Assembly: GCA_958295825.1 (NCBI GenBank)
Contig: OY282375.1
Span: 4,222,368-4,286,367 of the forward strand
Length of the DNA stretch: 64,000 bases
Source: an uncultured Candidatus Entotheonella sp.
Lineage (GTDB): Bacteria; Tectomicrobia; Entotheonellia; Entotheonellales; Entotheonellaceae
Reading direction: 5' to 3'
The notes under the pieces were generated by a model. The model had not been told where the DNA came from. It made no database searches and saw nothing but the letters and a program-made list of their open reading frames with translations. A program made the translations under genes and the position numbers. Below, piece after piece: positions 1 through 7,527 of the stretch (positions within the stretch are counted from its first letter, which is position 1; each line of letters starts with the position of its first letter).

Positions 1-561
1 AAGCCGATCAGCCGCTACCCGGTGACGGCCCTTGAAGACCTGCCCGCCGACCTGCAAGAACGCATCGTCGAGGTGCAGACCAAAACCGGCTTCATCCCCA
101 ACGTTTTCCTGGTTCTGGCCCACCGGCCCGACGAATTTCGCGCCTTTTTCGCCTACTACGATGCCCTCATGCTGCGCGACAGCGGTCTGTCCAAGGCCGA
201 ACGCGAAATGATCGTGGTGGCCACCAGTGCCGCCAATGGCTGTCCGTACTGCGTGGTGGCGCATGGCGCCGTGCTGCGCATCTACGCAAAGAATCCCATC
301 CTGGCCGATCAACTCGCCGTGAACTACCGCCACGCGGACGTTACGGTACGGCAGCGGGCGATGCTGGATTTCGCCCTGAAGATGGCGCGCCAACCCGAAG
401 AGATTGAGGAGGCGGACGTGCAGACCTTACGCGGGGAAGGATTTTCCGACGAGGATATCTGGGACGTCGGCGCCATTACGGCGCTCTTTGCCATGTCCAA
501 CCGGCTGGCCCACCTGACGAACATGCGCCCCAACGAGGCGTTCTTCGCGCTGGGGCGCTGA
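1..561 (+). CDS. Peroxidase-related / carboxymuconolactone decarboxylase (AhpD-like) protein, 5' partial
   Basis: The frame is open from base 1 and continues upstream of the first usable start (GTG at 22), so the gene begins outside the window. The product has the AhpD/CMD fold signature C-P-Y-C followed by a histidine (C-x2-C-x3-H, codons from 241). In this family that is the redox-active site used in peroxide reduction with an acidic proton-relay residue. The second half is helical and ends MRPNEAFFALGR. At about 190 residues it matches 'uncharacterized peroxidase-related' proteins rather than the shorter gamma-carboxymuconolactone decarboxylases. The substrate cannot be told from sequence. 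No partner gene follows; the next 150 bases hold nothing I recognise. Confidence 0.85.
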   Translation, partial: KPISRYPVTALEDLPADLQERIVEVQTKTGFIPNVFLVLAHRPDEFRAFFAYYDALMLRDSGLSKAEREMIVVATSAANGCPYCVVAHGAVLRIYAKNPILADQLAVNYRHADVTVRQRAMLDFALKMARQPEEIEEADVQTLRGEGFSDEDIWDVGAITALFAMSNRLAHLTNMRPNEAFFALGR

Positions 562-713
562 GGTAAGACCGTAGTTGCCGGGTACGCGGCTGTTTCAGCA
601 AAGCCGGGGTGCGGACGTTGAAGGCATGAATCAACGGACGGTCGATTTCGAAGTCTTCCATCTCATCAGTGGTAGAAGATTTGTGGAACTTTATCCGTCG
701 GCCTTGTTGGTTA

Positions 714-1023
714 AGGGCCTGTTGACATTCACAAGAGCAACCCTACGGTCGTAGGAGTCGCCGGCTTGGCGCGGGCGTCAATGGGGATGCCAGAAATCAG
801 CCACCCTACGGGTCTTGGAGGGTGGTTGTAAATGGCGATGCCTCTCCGAGAGCGCGGGCATCTTGCCCGTATGGTTCCGCTTGGCGGGCTGGAAGCCCGC
901 GCTCCCAGGCATGGGAAGCGTGGCGATGAGGCCGCAAGACGACTTCTGAAACCGGCCAGAACAAGGGCGGGATTACTCACAAACACCCTCTTTGTGCCGA
1001 GCGCGTGAATGTCAACAGGCCCT
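714..1023. mobile_element. MITE-like element with 19-bp perfect terminal inverted repeats
   Basis: The segment is bounded by AGGGCCTGTTGACATTCAC (714-732) and its exact reverse complement (1005-1023). It is about 310 bp and has no coding sequence. The outer 16-18 bases equal the ends of the IS5/IS427-type element at 52156-53007, so it looks like a non-autonomous derivative that transposase could move in trans. The first 200 bp recur inverted at 39030-39225. The interior contains REP-like palindromes (gcgggc...gcccg types around 845-905). Flanks do not show a clear TA duplication. Confidence 0.75.
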
Positions 1024-1046
1024 GACGTGTTTCAGGGTCTAATTTC

Positions 1047-1708
1047 TCACCTGCCGGGCTGAAGATTCCCCTGCCGCTTGGCCCCCGCGCCCAAGCGGGG
1101 CCTACTCGACAGGACCAAGGGAATAAACCGGCGCCATGGCCGCCACTCCGTTTTCCCGTCCGCCCGCAGCCGGAACTCGTGGGTGGCGCATACCTCCGGC
1201 GCCGGCGCGTCCCAGCGCAGCACGAAGCCGCCGTCGCGGTCCGGGACCGCGACGACGCTCACTGTATGCCACCTTGCCGTTCGCGGCCCGCGTACGGAGT
1301 TGCGCAGCGTATTTCAATCCGGGCTTGATCCCTGACATCCGGCGGGCGAGGCCCCGGTCCCCGCGCCCGTCCGCCCGCGCTTTGGCGCCGATGCGGAGAC
1401 CCTCGATGGCGTCGGGGCCGCCGCCGATGAGCCCCACTCTGTCGGGCCTCCTCCGCGGTGACCGCCGGGCCGGGCATGACGGTTCCGGGAGCGAACCCCT
1501 GCGGGTCCACGAGGTAGCGCTCCATGTCACGGGGCGTCCAGGTCCGGTCCAGGGACCGCAGGGCGTCCGAGAACCCGGCGAAGCCCTCCACTGCGCCGGC
1601 GCGCCTGCCGACCGCGCCCACGAGATGGGGCCCGGCGCGATGGGTTTTCTCGCTCAGGGAGTGGCACCCGGCGCAGCGCTGAGAGAACAAGACGCGAGGA
1701 GCGCAGAT
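1047..1708 (-). pseudogene. Decayed cytochrome c domain plus C-terminal tail, downstream of a PQQ dehydrogenase
   Basis: Reading on the minus strand from the amber codon of the upstream dehydrogenase, the same frame continues into a class I cytochrome c. It has a CAGCH haem-binding site (bases 1661-1675) and a TVMPGP segment that would supply the axial methionine. The frame then breaks near 1455. Further pieces in other frames (KPGLKYAAQLR...NGKVAYS and VSVVAVPDRDGGFVLRWDAP) look like a fibronectin-III-like tail. At least two frameshifts are needed to join them. Inference: this was the electron-accepting domain of a sugar dehydrogenase-cytochrome fusion and is no longer made. Confidence 0.6.
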
Positions 1709-3100
1709 CTAATTGGCGGCGCGCCCCTCGTCGATGTGGCGCAACAGTTTGACCCGGCCCGAATCGAGCAGGAGGGCCAGACGGCCGTCCGGCAGGAAGG
1801 TCAGGTCGCGGATCGACCCGCTGCCGACCAGGATCCTCTCGACATACTGGATGACCCGGCCGCGGCGGCGCACCCGGAAGATCGAGTGGCCGCCGGGGAT
1901 GCCTTCGATGTAAGACGTTCCGCTCAGCGAGGCGATCAGCAGATCGTCGTCCCACAAGGAAAACGCCCGGCGGTCGTTCACGACCAGAGCGGAGATTCCC
2001 GGCGACGGTACCCAGGCGAAAACGGGCCGCGTGAAGCCATCGTGCCGACCCTCCCTTCCGTACTCCCGATTGGACCAGTCCAAATACGGGAGACCGTAGC
2101 TGACCTGCGGATAGCCGTAGTGCCGGCCGGGTTCGATCAGGTTGAGTTCGTCGCCGCCGCGCGGCCCGTGTTCGGTGGCCCACAGGTCGCCCGCCGCGTC
2201 GCGCGCCAGCCCTTGCGGATTGCGGTGCCCGCGCGTCAGCGTTTCGGCGCGCCCGGTCCGGATCTCGATGCGAAGGAGTTTGCCCAGACTGCCTTCGTCA
2301 TCCAGAAGTTCATCATCGCCCACTCCGTGATGCCCCACCAAGACCAGGAGGTGGTCCGGGTCATCCGTCAACAGGCGCCCCCCGGCCGCTTTGAGATGGG
2401 TGCTGTCGATCATGACCGTCTTGGGGTGGTCCGGGTCATCCGTCAACAGGCGCCCCCCGGCTTCATGCCCGGAGAATCCCGGTTGGAAACAGGGCCGCGC
2501 GTCGAAAACCGTCCTCCAAGCGTCAGACAACTCCACCTCCCGCCCGTCTCGAAGCAGCGTCGTGGATGACACCCGGAACAGGAAACACTCCCCGGTGAAG
2601 TAGTGGTGGGAGACGAACAGCTCGAAGCGCCCGGGCACATGCTCCTTCAGCAGAATGTCCGCCACCCGGGCATGGTTTGAGGGGATTTCGATGCCCGGCC
2701 CGCCCATCGGAACCTGGCCGTCGAGATACCGATACGCGCCGTCCGGGGTCATGAGGGCGAGTCGGCCTCGCGGCGTGGCGATGAGCAAGTCGCCGCCCAG
2801 GACCTCAATCGCGCCGCCCGACCCGGCGAACGGCTCGAGCGAGTAGGTTTCGGTCTCCAGCGCATACAGATGGGTTCGCAGGACCGTCTCGGAGGGGCGC
2901 TGGGCCTGCGACATCGCGGTCAGAGCGAGCACCAGCCCGGCCAGAACCGCGGTGACCACCGCCCGGGCCGCCCGCCGGTAGGGGACGACCGACAGGAGAG
3001 CGGGGCCCCGATCACGATTTGAGGCTAATCTGTCTAACCTATTGAATTTACATAGGTTGTTCGGGGGGGGGGTACGTGCGCTAACTTGTTCGGTGTTCAT
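1709..3100 (-). CDS. PQQ-dependent sugar dehydrogenase (GSDH/YliI family), with a 25-residue internal insertion
   Basis: The 463-residue product has the six-bladed soluble quinoprotein pattern (GHRNPQGLARDAAGDLWATEHGP region, then FLPDGRLALLLDSGRVKLL at the end). That pattern is typical of glucose/sorbosone dehydrogenases that oxidise aldoses in the periplasm with PQQ. Residues about 38-66 (RRAARAVV...LTAMSQAQ) form a signal peptide, so the first 35 residues are probably not translated and the true start is uncertain. A duplicated AGGRLLTDDPDH block brackets PKTVMIDSTHLKA, an IS5-transposase-like motif. The gene ends at an in-frame TAG (1709-1711) that cuts it off from a cytochrome c domain. 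The gene may therefore be decaying. Confidence 0.6.
   Translation of the reverse strand: MNTEQVSARTPPPNNLCKFNRLDRLASNRDRGPALLSVVPYRRAARAVVTAVLAGLVLALTAMSQAQRPSETVLRTHLYALETETYSLEPFAGSGGAIEVLGGDLLIATPRGRLALMTPDGAYRYLDGQVPMGGPGIEIPSNHARVADILLKEHVPGRFELFVSHHYFTGECFLFRVSSTTLLRDGREVELSDAWRTVFDARPCFQPGFSGHEAGGRLLTDDPDHPKTVMIDSTHLKAAGGRLLTDDPDHLLVLVGHHGVGDDELLDDEGSLGKLLRIEIRTGRAETLTRGHRNPQGLARDAAGDLWATEHGPRGGDELNLIEPGRHYGYPQVSYGLPYLDWSNREYGREGRHDGFTRPVFAWVPSPGISALVVNDRRAFSLWDDDLLIASLSGTSYIEGIPGGHSIFRVRRRGRVIQYVERILVGSGSIRDLTFLPDGRLALLLDSGRVKLLRHIDEGRAAN
2350..2461. repeat. 37-bp perfect direct repeat flanking a 38-bp transposase-like insert
   Basis: Bases 2350-2386 and 2425-2461 are identical (period 75 bp, exactly 25 codons). 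The 38 bases between them, read on the minus strand in the host gene's frame, encode PKTVMIDSTHLKA. That resembles the segment holding the first catalytic aspartate of IS5/IS427-type transposases. The insert keeps the dehydrogenase frame open. Confidence 0.85.
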
Positions 3101-3170
3101 AACGTGAAAAGCAACTCCGATACACTCGTATACATGCCGGCGATGAGAGCCGGGAAAGGACCATCACACC

Positions 3171-3224
3171 ATGAAGAATCTGTATTTGTCAACATCCCAC
3201 GTAACCAGTCGTGACGCTGGGTAG
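3171..3224 (+). CDS. Possible 17-residue leader peptide upstream of the biotin carboxylase gene
   Basis: An AAAGGA Shine-Dalgarno-like sequence at 3155-3160 precedes ATG at 3171. The frame encodes a 17-residue peptide (MKNLYLSTSHVTSRDAG) before a TAG. An intrinsic terminator follows 100 bases later and the next gene begins at 3415. The composition is not rich in one amino acid, so classical amino-acid attenuation is not evident. It may be a leader, a small protein or a chance frame. Confidence 0.3.
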   Translation: MKNLYLSTSHVTSRDAG

Positions 3225-3322
3225 TGTATCAGGTGTCTTTCCCGCTGCCACATGGTGTGGTAGGCTTCTCTATTACACGAGAAATGGTCTGTTGTTATGA
3301 CTGCAATGTCGTAACGTCCTCG

Positions 3323-3358
3323 ATGCCCCCACTGGATTGTATGGGGGCATTCTTTTTT
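3323..3358 (+). terminator. Intrinsic terminator ahead of the biotin carboxylase gene
   Basis: A 9-bp stem ATGCCCCCA (3323-3331) / TGGGGGCAT (3342-3350) with a 10-base loop is followed at once by TCTTTTTT. The upstream dehydrogenase is transcribed away on the minus strand. This hairpin must therefore end a short plus-strand transcript beginning near 3100-3170, or act as an attenuator for the gene at 3415. Confidence 0.8.
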
Positions 3359-3414
3359 GGAATCGTCATTGCGCAGCTTGACTCACACCTTCCTTCCCCG
3401 GAAACCGGCACCTG

Positions 3415-5997
3415 ATGTCTTCGTCCCTGGAGCACTTGCGCCCTACCATACCGGTTGAGACGATGCGCACGCTGCTGATCTGCCGCGGGCCCATCGCCTT
3501 TGAGACGCTGGAGGTATATCGCCAGCGGGGCTGGCTGCTACCCCACGTGGTGGTGTCGTCCAAGGAATGGATTGCCGACAAGCGCCGCACTGCGCCGTGG
3601 ATCGCCGATCTGCCAGCCGACCACATCCATTACGTAGAGGAATACGACGACGTTGAGACCATCCTGCACATCGCCGCGCAGCACGGCATTGACGCCATCT
3701 ATCCAGGCTATGGCTTTTTGGCAGAGCGCGCCGACTTTGCCGCGCGTGTCGAGGCGGCCGGGCTGCGGTTCATCGGCCCGACGGCGACCACCCTGCGCGC
3801 CGTCGGCGACAAAGACGCGGCCATCGCGCTGGCCCGGCGTCTGGATATTCCCACCATCCCCGGCGACGATGCACTGGTCGCCTTTGCGCGTTCTGCGGAC
3901 CAAGCGTCCATCGCCGCGGAGACGGTGCGCCGCACGCTCGCCATGACGGCGCGGTATCCCGGTTACCCCATTCGTCTCAAGCATCCGGGTGGCGGCGGTG
4001 GTAAGGGCCAGCGGGTGCTCACCGCCGAGGAACTGGACGGCCCACAGGCGGCCGACGGCATCCGCGAGGCACTGGCCAAGGTATGGTCGGAAATGAGTGT
4101 TTCGCCGTCAGAGGCCGACGCGCGCAAGGGCGTGCTGATCGAGCTCAACATCCCACGGCCTCTGCACTGGGAGGTGCAGATCTTCGGCGACGGCGAGACC
4201 GTCGTTCACTTCGCGGCCCGCGACTGCTCGGTGCAGAATCACGGCTACCAGAAGTTCGTCGAAATGGCTCTGCACCCGCAGGCCATCACACAGGAAATAC
4301 AGCGCCTTGATCCCAAAGCCGACGGCGCTCGCATCGACAGTCTGTGCCGGCGGCGGAAGACCTTGGAGCGCATCTGCCATGATGCTCAACGCCTGGGCCA
4401 AGCGGTGCATTTGCGAGGCGCGGCGACCGTCGAGTTTCTGGTGGATGAGCAAGGCGAGCCGTACTTTCTCGAAGTCAACCCGCGCATCCAAGTTGAGCAC
4501 GCCGTCACCGAGGGCATCGCGCGCGTAGGCGGTGAGCCAATCAGCCTCGTTGAGATGCAGCAGCGCGTGGCAGCGGGGGAGCAGCTGGCATTCGATCAGC
4601 GCGACATCACCTGCGTCGGCGACGCCATTGAGGTGCGCCTCAACGCCTGGCACGAGGACCTCAATCCGGTGCTCGGCGGTATCGTTCACGCCTTGCGCTG
4701 CGACCTGCCGCCCGAGCTCGGCGCTCACGTCCGCATCGACGCCGGCGGCTTGCAGGCGCGCCGGCAGCCGTGGGTCGTTCCCAGTTACGACGCCAATTTC
4801 GCCCTGATCATTGTTCACGGGGCCGACCGTCACGAGACGCTAGATCGTCTTGTCAGCGTCCTGCAGGATGGCCTGAAGGTGCGCGGGGACGACGAATTGC
4901 AGACCAATCTCCAACCCATTCTCGGACTCGTGACCCTGATGCGCGCCTTGCCTGCCGAGACCGCCTTCCGCACCGATACCAGCCTCCTGTGGATGGCTTT
5001 CACGGCCGTCGTCGAGGTGCAAAAGCCCAACGTACTGGCGCACGTTCCCCGCTACCCGCGCCGTCCAACACCGCACCATCCAGCCCTCGTCGCCCGGCTG
5101 TTGGGCGCCACGCTGGAAGCCGGCTTCGCCCATCCCAGCCGCTTGCTGGCGTTCTATCTGAAGCGTTTGACGCAACTTCACAAGCGTCCGCTGACGACCC
5201 TGGAGGTGCTCTGGCAACTTGCCGTCGAGCTGGACGTGCCGCTATTCGAGGAGGAACGCCAGCGCGGCCTCGCCCTGCAACGGGCCATGGACGCGCTATG
5301 GGAGGCTGTTAGGCGTTCCGACAAGCGGCTGAGAGCCCTCACGCGTGCTGCTGCCACCGGGCGTCTGCGGGACGAGTCGGTCTACGCGTCGCTGCTCGAA
5401 CAGCTCGCCGCGCCGCCTTCGAATCTCTCCGATCAGGAAGCAACCGACCTGCTCCAGGAATTGCTTGGCTGGTTGACCGCTGAAGCGCCGGCTATTACCG
5501 GCCTCATCGAAACCCTTGAGCGCACGCAGATCCACGACTGCCTGACGTACAACGCCGATCTTTCCCTGTCCCGTCCGGCCTACCTGCGAGACGCGGGCAC
5601 CGTTGATCACCTGATGCGCCTCCTCAGCCGTAGCCTGCGGCCTGCCGTGCTGCGCCACGGCGAATTGCTCGCTCCCATGGAAGCCACGATTTACCACTAC
5701 CCGGAGCCCGGCGCGCCGCCGTTCGTGGAAGTCGGCGCGGAAGTCAAGGTGGGTCAGACGCTGGCCCTGCTGGAAGCGATGAAGATGTTCACCGATCTGC
5801 CCAGTCCGGTGGATGGCGTGGTGATGGAGATACGGGTCGAAAACGGCCAGGGGGTGAAGACGGGCACACCGTTGTTCCGAATCGCCACCCACGACACCAT
5901 GGCTGAGACCTCGGACGACCATCTGCACGGGGTGCTCGAAGCGCCGTGGCTCAATCGATTCGGCTTGTTGGTACCCGGCGAAGCCATGGAAGCGTGA
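3415..5997 (+). CDS. Biotin carboxylase fused to biotin carboxyl carrier domain (acyl-CoA carboxylase alpha-type)
   Basis: The 860-residue protein starts with a biotin carboxylase domain: LLICRGPIAFETLEVYRQ at the N-terminus, a glycine-rich ATP-grasp loop (KHPGGGGGKGQRV, about residue 186) and the catalytic strand FLEVNPRIQVEHAVTE. A long helical linker (about 480-740) leads to a C-terminal biotinyl domain with EAMKM at residues 787-791, where Lys790 would carry biotin. It should therefore carry out ATP- and bicarbonate-dependent biotin carboxylation. No carboxyltransferase subunit lies next to it, so the acyl-CoA acceptor is unknown. An alternative start is Met17 (3463). A terminator-like hairpin lies just upstream. 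Confidence 0.85.
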   Translation: MSSSLEHLRPTIPVETMRTLLICRGPIAFETLEVYRQRGWLLPHVVVSSKEWIADKRRTAPWIADLPADHIHYVEEYDDVETILHIAAQHGIDAIYPGYGFLAERADFAARVEAAGLRFIGPTATTLRAVGDKDAAIALARRLDIPTIPGDDALVAFARSADQASIAAETVRRTLAMTARYPGYPIRLKHPGGGGGKGQRVLTAEELDGPQAADGIREALAKVWSEMSVSPSEADARKGVLIELNIPRPLHWEVQIFGDGETVVHFAARDCSVQNHGYQKFVEMALHPQAITQEIQRLDPKADGARIDSLCRRRKTLERICHDAQRLGQAVHLRGAATVEFLVDEQGEPYFLEVNPRIQVEHAVTEGIARVGGEPISLVEMQQRVAAGEQLAFDQRDITCVGDAIEVRLNAWHEDLNPVLGGIVHALRCDLPPELGAHVRIDAGGLQARRQPWVVPSYDANFALIIVHGADRHETLDRLVSVLQDGLKVRGDDELQTNLQPILGLVTLMRALPAETAFRTDTSLLWMAFTAVVEVQKPNVLAHVPRYPRRPTPHHPALVARLLGATLEAGFAHPSRLLAFYLKRLTQLHKRPLTTLEVLWQLAVELDVPLFEEERQRGLALQRAMDALWEAVRRSDKRLRALTRAAATGRLRDESVYASLLEQLAAPPSNLSDQEATDLLQELLGWLTAEAPAITGLIETLERTQIHDCLTYNADLSLSRPAYLRDAGTVDHLMRLLSRSLRPAVLRHGELLAPMEATIYHYPEPGAPPFVEVGAEVKVGQTLALLEAMKMFTDLPSPVDGVVMEIRVENGQGVKTGTPLFRIATHDTMAETSDDHLHGVLEAPWLNRFGLLVPGEAMEA

Positions 5998-6006
5998 CGG
6001 ACGGCC

Positions 6007-7344
6007 TCAGTCGGACGTGTCGGGAGCGCTGGGGGTCATCTCACCGTGCGGTTCGGGAAGGGTGATTTCGAGGCGTTCGATGCGCAGGTGATCCATGGCG
6101 GTGACGTGGAAGGTGACACCGTCGACACGCACGTATTCGCCCGCCGTGGGGATGTGCTCCAGGACCGCTAGAACCAGGCCGGCGACGGTGACGTAATCGT
6201 CGTCGGGCAGGTCTAGATGGTAGCGTTCGTTGAGCTTCTCGATGGCCAGGTCGCCCGGCACGCTGAGGTGCCCCTCCGGCGTCGACTGCATGTTCTCGCT
6301 GGCGTCGTCGTGCTCGTCAAATATCTCCCCGACTATCTCCTCGATAAGGTCTTCAAGGGTAATCAGCCCCAGGGTTCCGCCATATTCGTCGACGACAATG
6401 GCCATGTGCGCGTTGCGCTGTTGCAGGGCGCGCATCAGTTCGTCCACGCGCGCCGTGGGGGGGATGAAGAACGGTTTGCGCATGACGGCGTCGAGACTGA
6501 AAGGCCCGTCGTCGTTGGGGAAGGCCAGGAGGTCCTTGGCGAGTACAATTCCAACGATGTGGTCGAGCGTGTCGTTGTAGACCGGCAGCCGCGAGTTGCC
6601 GCTACGGCGCACGACCTCGATCACCTTTTCCAGCGGCCAGGAGCGTGCCACGGCCCAGATGTCGGTTCGCGGCGTCATGGCCTGCCGCACGCTGGTGTGC
6701 GACATGTCAAAAACGCTGGCGATCATACGGGCGTCCGACTCCTCCACCAAGCCGTGCTGGCGGCTTTCCGAAAGCAACAGCAGCAGCTCTTCGGGCGCGT
6801 GCACGCGTTCCACATGGCTTGGCGGGCGCACGGAGAAAAGTCGCAAGAAGACGGTGGCGCTCTGGTTCAGGAGCCAGATCGCCGGCCAGAAGGCGTACAT
6901 GAACAGTGTCAACGGGCGCGCGACCCAGCGGCTGATTTGCTCCGGATGGAGCAGGGCCAGGGATTTGGGGACGAGTTCGCCCAGGACGATGTGCAGAAAG
7001 GTGATGCAGGCGAAGGCCGCCGTCCCCGCCACCGCGTGCGACGCCAAATTGGCGAAAGGGGAGGGCAGGGCATGAAAGGCGTGCAGGAGCAGGGTGGAGA
7101 GGATCGCCTCGCCGATCCAGCCCAACGACAAAGAGGCGAGGGTAATGCCTAGCTGGGTGGCGGAAATGTAATCGTCGAGGTGCCGCAGGGCTTTCAGGGC
7201 GCCGCGTGCCTTGCCGTCCCCGGCCTCGGCCAGGGTTTGCAGGCGAGTAGTGCGGGCTCCGACGAGGGCGAATTCCGCCGCTACGAAGAAGGCATTCAAC
7301 CCGACAAGCGCCAGGATCGCCCAAGTGCGAAACAAGACGTCCAT
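6007..7344 (-). CDS. HlyC/CorC-type transporter (CNNM domain, CBS pair, CorC_HlyC domain)
   Basis: The 445-residue inner-membrane protein has the order typical of CorC/CNNM proteins. An N-terminal DUF21/CNNM transmembrane region (to about residue 180) contains LHIVLGELVPKSLAL. A CBS pair follows (about 205-335, with MTPRTDIWAV and VDEYGGTLGLITLEDLIEEIVGE). The C-terminal CorC_HlyC domain covers about 350-435. The family is linked to Mg2+ (and Co2+) export or tolerance. It is divergent from the Mg2+ channel gene mgtE with a short shared upstream region, which supports a joint role in magnesium homeostasis. Its 3' end converges with the biotin carboxylase gene, 9 bases apart. Confidence 0.9.
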   Translation of the reverse strand: MDVLFRTWAILALVGLNAFFVAAEFALVGARTTRLQTLAEAGDGKARGALKALRHLDDYISATQLGITLASLSLGWIGEAILSTLLLHAFHALPSPFANLASHAVAGTAAFACITFLHIVLGELVPKSLALLHPEQISRWVARPLTLFMYAFWPAIWLLNQSATVFLRLFSVRPPSHVERVHAPEELLLLLSESRQHGLVEESDARMIASVFDMSHTSVRQAMTPRTDIWAVARSWPLEKVIEVVRRSGNSRLPVYNDTLDHIVGIVLAKDLLAFPNDDGPFSLDAVMRKPFFIPPTARVDELMRALQQRNAHMAIVVDEYGGTLGLITLEDLIEEIVGEIFDEHDDASENMQSTPEGHLSVPGDLAIEKLNERYHLDLPDDDYVTVAGLVLAVLEHIPTAGEYVRVDGVTFHVTAMDHLRIERLEITLPEPHGEMTPSAPDTSD

Positions 7345-7439
7345 GGAGGCCCTTATGCAAGGGTATCAAACGAGCTCCTACTGCCAAGGCTCGCGCTGCG
7401 CCATCGTTCTGGGCGTATTGGTACCATTATAGCCGCGGG

Positions 7440-7467
7440 TTCCGCTCAGGAACAAGTGTGCTACAAT
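7440..7467 (+). promoter_or_regulatory. Candidate sigma70 promoter for mgtE
   Basis: TTCCGC (7440-7445), a 16-base spacer and TACAAT (7462-7467) with an upstream TG make an extended -10 promoter about 60 bases before the mgtE start. I saw no convincing magnesium riboswitch fold in the 180-base divergent region. Confidence 0.45.
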
Positions 7468-7527
7468 CAGTTGCCGTCATCTTCCGACCTTTATTTGAGC
7501 TGTCGCGCACGTTCCGGAGCCAATTTC

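Noticed and set aside
1136..2569. Long plus-strand open frame (477 codons) opposite the PQQ dehydrogenase
   Set aside because: Antisense shadow in GC-rich DNA: Arg/Pro/Ala-rich product without a recognisable domain, while the minus strand carries a clear quinoprotein and cytochrome.
7180..7527. N-terminal extension of MgtE overlapping the CorC-like gene
   Set aside because: It would overlap the divergent gene and lacks family similarity; ATG 7528 gives the usual length and follows a plausible promoter.
7345..7527. Magnesium (M-box or mgtA-type) riboswitch between corC-like and mgtE genes
   Set aside because: The gap is short and shows no clear multi-stem aptamer; only a promoter-like sequence was seen.
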